Source of the DNA: DAOPKN01 sp035391225
GTDB taxonomy: Bacteria; Thermotogota; Thermotogae; MWEM01
Length of the DNA stretch: 8,453 nucleotides
NCBI GenBank assembly: GCA_035391225.1
Contig: DAOPKN010000082.1
Location: forward strand, 1-8,453
Direction: 5' to 3'
Within the stretch, counting starts at the first letter, position 1, and each line of letters begins with the position of its first letter. The notes under the pieces were generated by a model that was given only the letters and a program-made list of their open reading frames with translations, had not been told where the DNA came from and did not search any database. Shown piece after piece: positions 7,252-8,453 of this stretch. The position numbers were made by a program, and so were the translations under genes.

Positions 7252-7346
7252 ATGATCCGCGATTGGTAGGGAAGAGGAAGAAGAAGTGGGAACAGGCAAA
7301 GAGTAGGCGTATTGGGTCTGAGAGTGTCAAGCACCCACAAACATCC

Positions 7347-7638
7347 TTATGACCCCTCTGCAAAGGAAACCCGCTCCTCGTTGAGGGAAAGGATGAGCGA
7401 GCCGAAGCTTCTCTGGGATCCCGCCAAGTACACCTCGGAATCGGAAAAGGCAACGATCAGGGCTATGGGTGCGTCTCCCTACCGGGAGTTTTTCAAACAA
7501 CTCGTTCGAGGAAACATCGAACATGTGGGTGATTTCCCGGGTGGATTTCCCGTAAACGCTTAGGGGTCTCTTCATGCCCCTGGGCCATTCACCCGTTGGT
7601 TGCATGGCAAGAGGTATGGTAACTTTGACCAGGAACAT
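7347..7638 (-). pseudogene. Frameshifted small gene, possibly MoaD/ThiS-like
   Basis: From ATG at 7638 one frame reads MFLVKVTIPLAMQPTGE and then LSVYGKSTREITHMF, SNELFEKLPVG. After this the sense passes to the +1 frame, which reads APIALIVAFSDSEVYLAGS and SLILSLNEERVSFAEGS before TAA at 7347. Removing one G from the GGG at 7477..7479 joins both halves into a 96-residue protein. The order VKVTIP, 'V-x-GKSTREI', a hydrophobic helix, then 'V-x-F-x-D-x-E-V' recalls small MoaD/ThiS ubiquitin-fold sulphur carriers (about 80-95 residues). The C terminus AEGS lacks their essential GG. The gene starts 30 bases after the DUF6880 stop on the same strand, with no convincing Shine-Dalgarno. It could be a decayed gene, a sequencing indel in a live gene, or chance. 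The family call is weak. Confidence 0.35.
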
Positions 7639-7668
7639 GGGGATCGAGCTTGTACGTCTTGTCCCTTT

Positions 7669-8453
7669 TTACGTTTCCGGCTTGTACAGGGACCAGAAAC
7701 TCCATTTTCGCCCATGGTCATGGAGGAGTTTTTCCAGGAAAAGTCCGTGGGAATCAAGGGTCTTCCAGTCGGAAATGCTCTTGGCCAGGCTATCCAGTTT
7801 CTTCAGGTAGCTTGCACCGTAGGGGTACGCCTTGGTCATTCCACGCTCGAGAATGGAGACAAGTAGTGCGCGATACACGAGGATGGCAGCAAGGTGCACT
7901 TGCTTTGATTCCAGATCCTTGGCAAGGGGGAGCAAGGTCCCATACCGTTCGCCATCCAGCTTGTTTGCCCGGCGGACCAGGTATTCTTCTGCGGCGTTGG
8001 TTTCCCCAACCGAAAGCAGGAATCGAACAAGGAATTCTTCCAGTTTGGGGTTTTCTTGGATCCGTGCTACTTCCTGGGAAATCACTTCTGCGCGCTTCTC
8101 CTCGCCGATCACATCCAGAAATTCTTGGAGAGTTTTGGCACAGGGATACGCTCGAAAGGCCTTGCGTAGCAGCTCGGACAATTTTTCCACGTTTCCTTGC
8201 CTGCGGAAAACTTTTTGCAGCAACCGGTCCCTTGACATCTCATTGACCGAGGAATCTTCGGGAACCTTTTGCAGCCAAGAATAAGCCGCATCCACCTCAT
8301 TGCTTTCCAGGTAGACCTCGGCGATCGAGAGCACGGTTTCCGGGGAAGCTTCCCTCCCAGTCATCAGGAGAGTTTTCTCAAAAAGCTTGCCATCTTTTAT
8401 TTGCCTGGCCAAAGACGCAATCAAATCCAAGTGGCGATGCTTGCCGGGTTCTT
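7669..8453 (-). CDS. DUF6880-type protein, C-terminal part (partial)
   Basis: The frame is open to the window edge. The TTG at 8430 has no Shine-Dalgarno and seven more sense codons precede it, so the true start lies outside. About 260 residues are visible, almost entirely helical. The N-terminal half has TPR-like helix pairs (SIAEVYLESNEVDAAYSWLQ; NPKLEEFLVRFLLSVGETNA). The last 90 residues carry the signature I recall for DUF6880: LLPLAKDLES, HLAAILVYRALLVSILERG, KAYPYGASYLKKLDSLA and HGRKWSFWSL near the C terminus. Family members often have an N-terminal SWIM zinc finger, a likely nucleic-acid or protein-binding element. That part would be off-window, so its presence here is inference. The biochemical role of the family is unknown to me. 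The stop is TAA at 7669. No motility link is seen. Confidence 0.7.
   Translation of the reverse strand, partial: EPGKHRHLDLIASLARQIKDGKLFEKTLLMTGREASPETVLSIAEVYLESNEVDAAYSWLQKVPEDSSVNEMSRDRLLQKVFRRQGNVEKLSELLRKAFRAYPCAKTLQEFLDVIGEEKRAEVISQEVARIQENPKLEEFLVRFLLSVGETNAAEEYLVRRANKLDGERYGTLLPLAKDLESKQVHLAAILVYRALLVSILERGMTKAYPYGASYLKKLDSLAKSISDWKTLDSHGLFLEKLLHDHGRKWSFWSLYKPET

Noticed and set aside
7300..7330. TTGACA on the minus strand, possible sigma-70 -35 box
   Set aside because: No good -10 hexamer lies at 16-18 bases. TACTCT occurs only at 19 bases and matches poorly. The sigma-28 element downstream explains the flagellin better.
7475..7493. Hairpin CTCCC-TACC-GGGAG followed by TTTTT on the plus strand, terminator-like
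   Set aside because: The stem is only five base pairs, and no plus-strand gene ends there. In the minus direction the T-run precedes the hairpin as A's, so it would not act as an intrinsic terminator for the real genes.
7512..7560. Resemblance of the stretch SVYGKSTREI to the 'STREI' region of IS256-type transposases
   Set aside because: Only a few residues agree. No other transposase motifs, inverted repeats or target duplications are seen nearby.
7393..7563. A 56-codon plus-strand frame starting MSEPKLLWDP with a plausible GAGG six bases before ATG
   Set aside because: It is the complement of the second half of the frameshifted small gene, is isolated on the opposite strand and resembles nothing I know. 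It remains a weak alternative to the pseudogene call.

Overview
The window is dominated by one minus-strand gene, a 2319-residue flagellin (226..7185). That is about four to eight times the size of an ordinary flagellin. Its conserved filament-core ends are intact: about 140 residues at the N terminus and about 90 at the C terminus. Between them is an insert of roughly 2,090 residues built mostly from internal repeats. The sequence is moderately GC-rich and uniform in style. The flagellin ends look partly spirochaete/Firmicutes-like, and the promoter signals are the bacterial flagellar sigma-28 and sigma-54 types. This supports a motile bacterium with hierarchical flagellar regulation. I cannot name the phylum from the sequence alone.

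Layout, in the direction of transcription (all genes are on the minus strand). (1) 8453..7669: the C-terminal part of a DUF6880-type protein, running off the window. (2) 7638..7347: a small open frame broken by one apparent 1-base shift. When repaired it gives 96 residues and faintly resembles the MoaD/ThiS sulphur-carrier fold. (3) 7251..7225: a clear sigma-28 (FliA-type) promoter, followed by a Shine-Dalgarno and the giant flagellin start at 7185. (4) Giant flagellin 7185..226: N-terminal D0/D1; a unique region; eight 14-residue beta repeats; about nine roughly 60-100-residue repeats that look like flagellin/FliD 'IN' units; three larger modules of about 140-230 residues, each with a single cysteine at the same place; a flagellin-type variable module; then C-terminal D1/D0. 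(5) 172..157: a sigma-54-like -24/-12 element in the 185-base gap. (6) 40..1: the first 13 codons of a protein with a signal-peptide start and an excellent Shine-Dalgarno, running off the window.

The flagellin is probably a late, sigma-28-driven filament gene. The downstream exported protein may have its own sigma-54 promoter, or may also receive read-through, since I see no terminator between them. The upstream DUF6880 gene and broken small gene show no functional link to motility. The most notable content is the modular surface insert of the giant flagellin.
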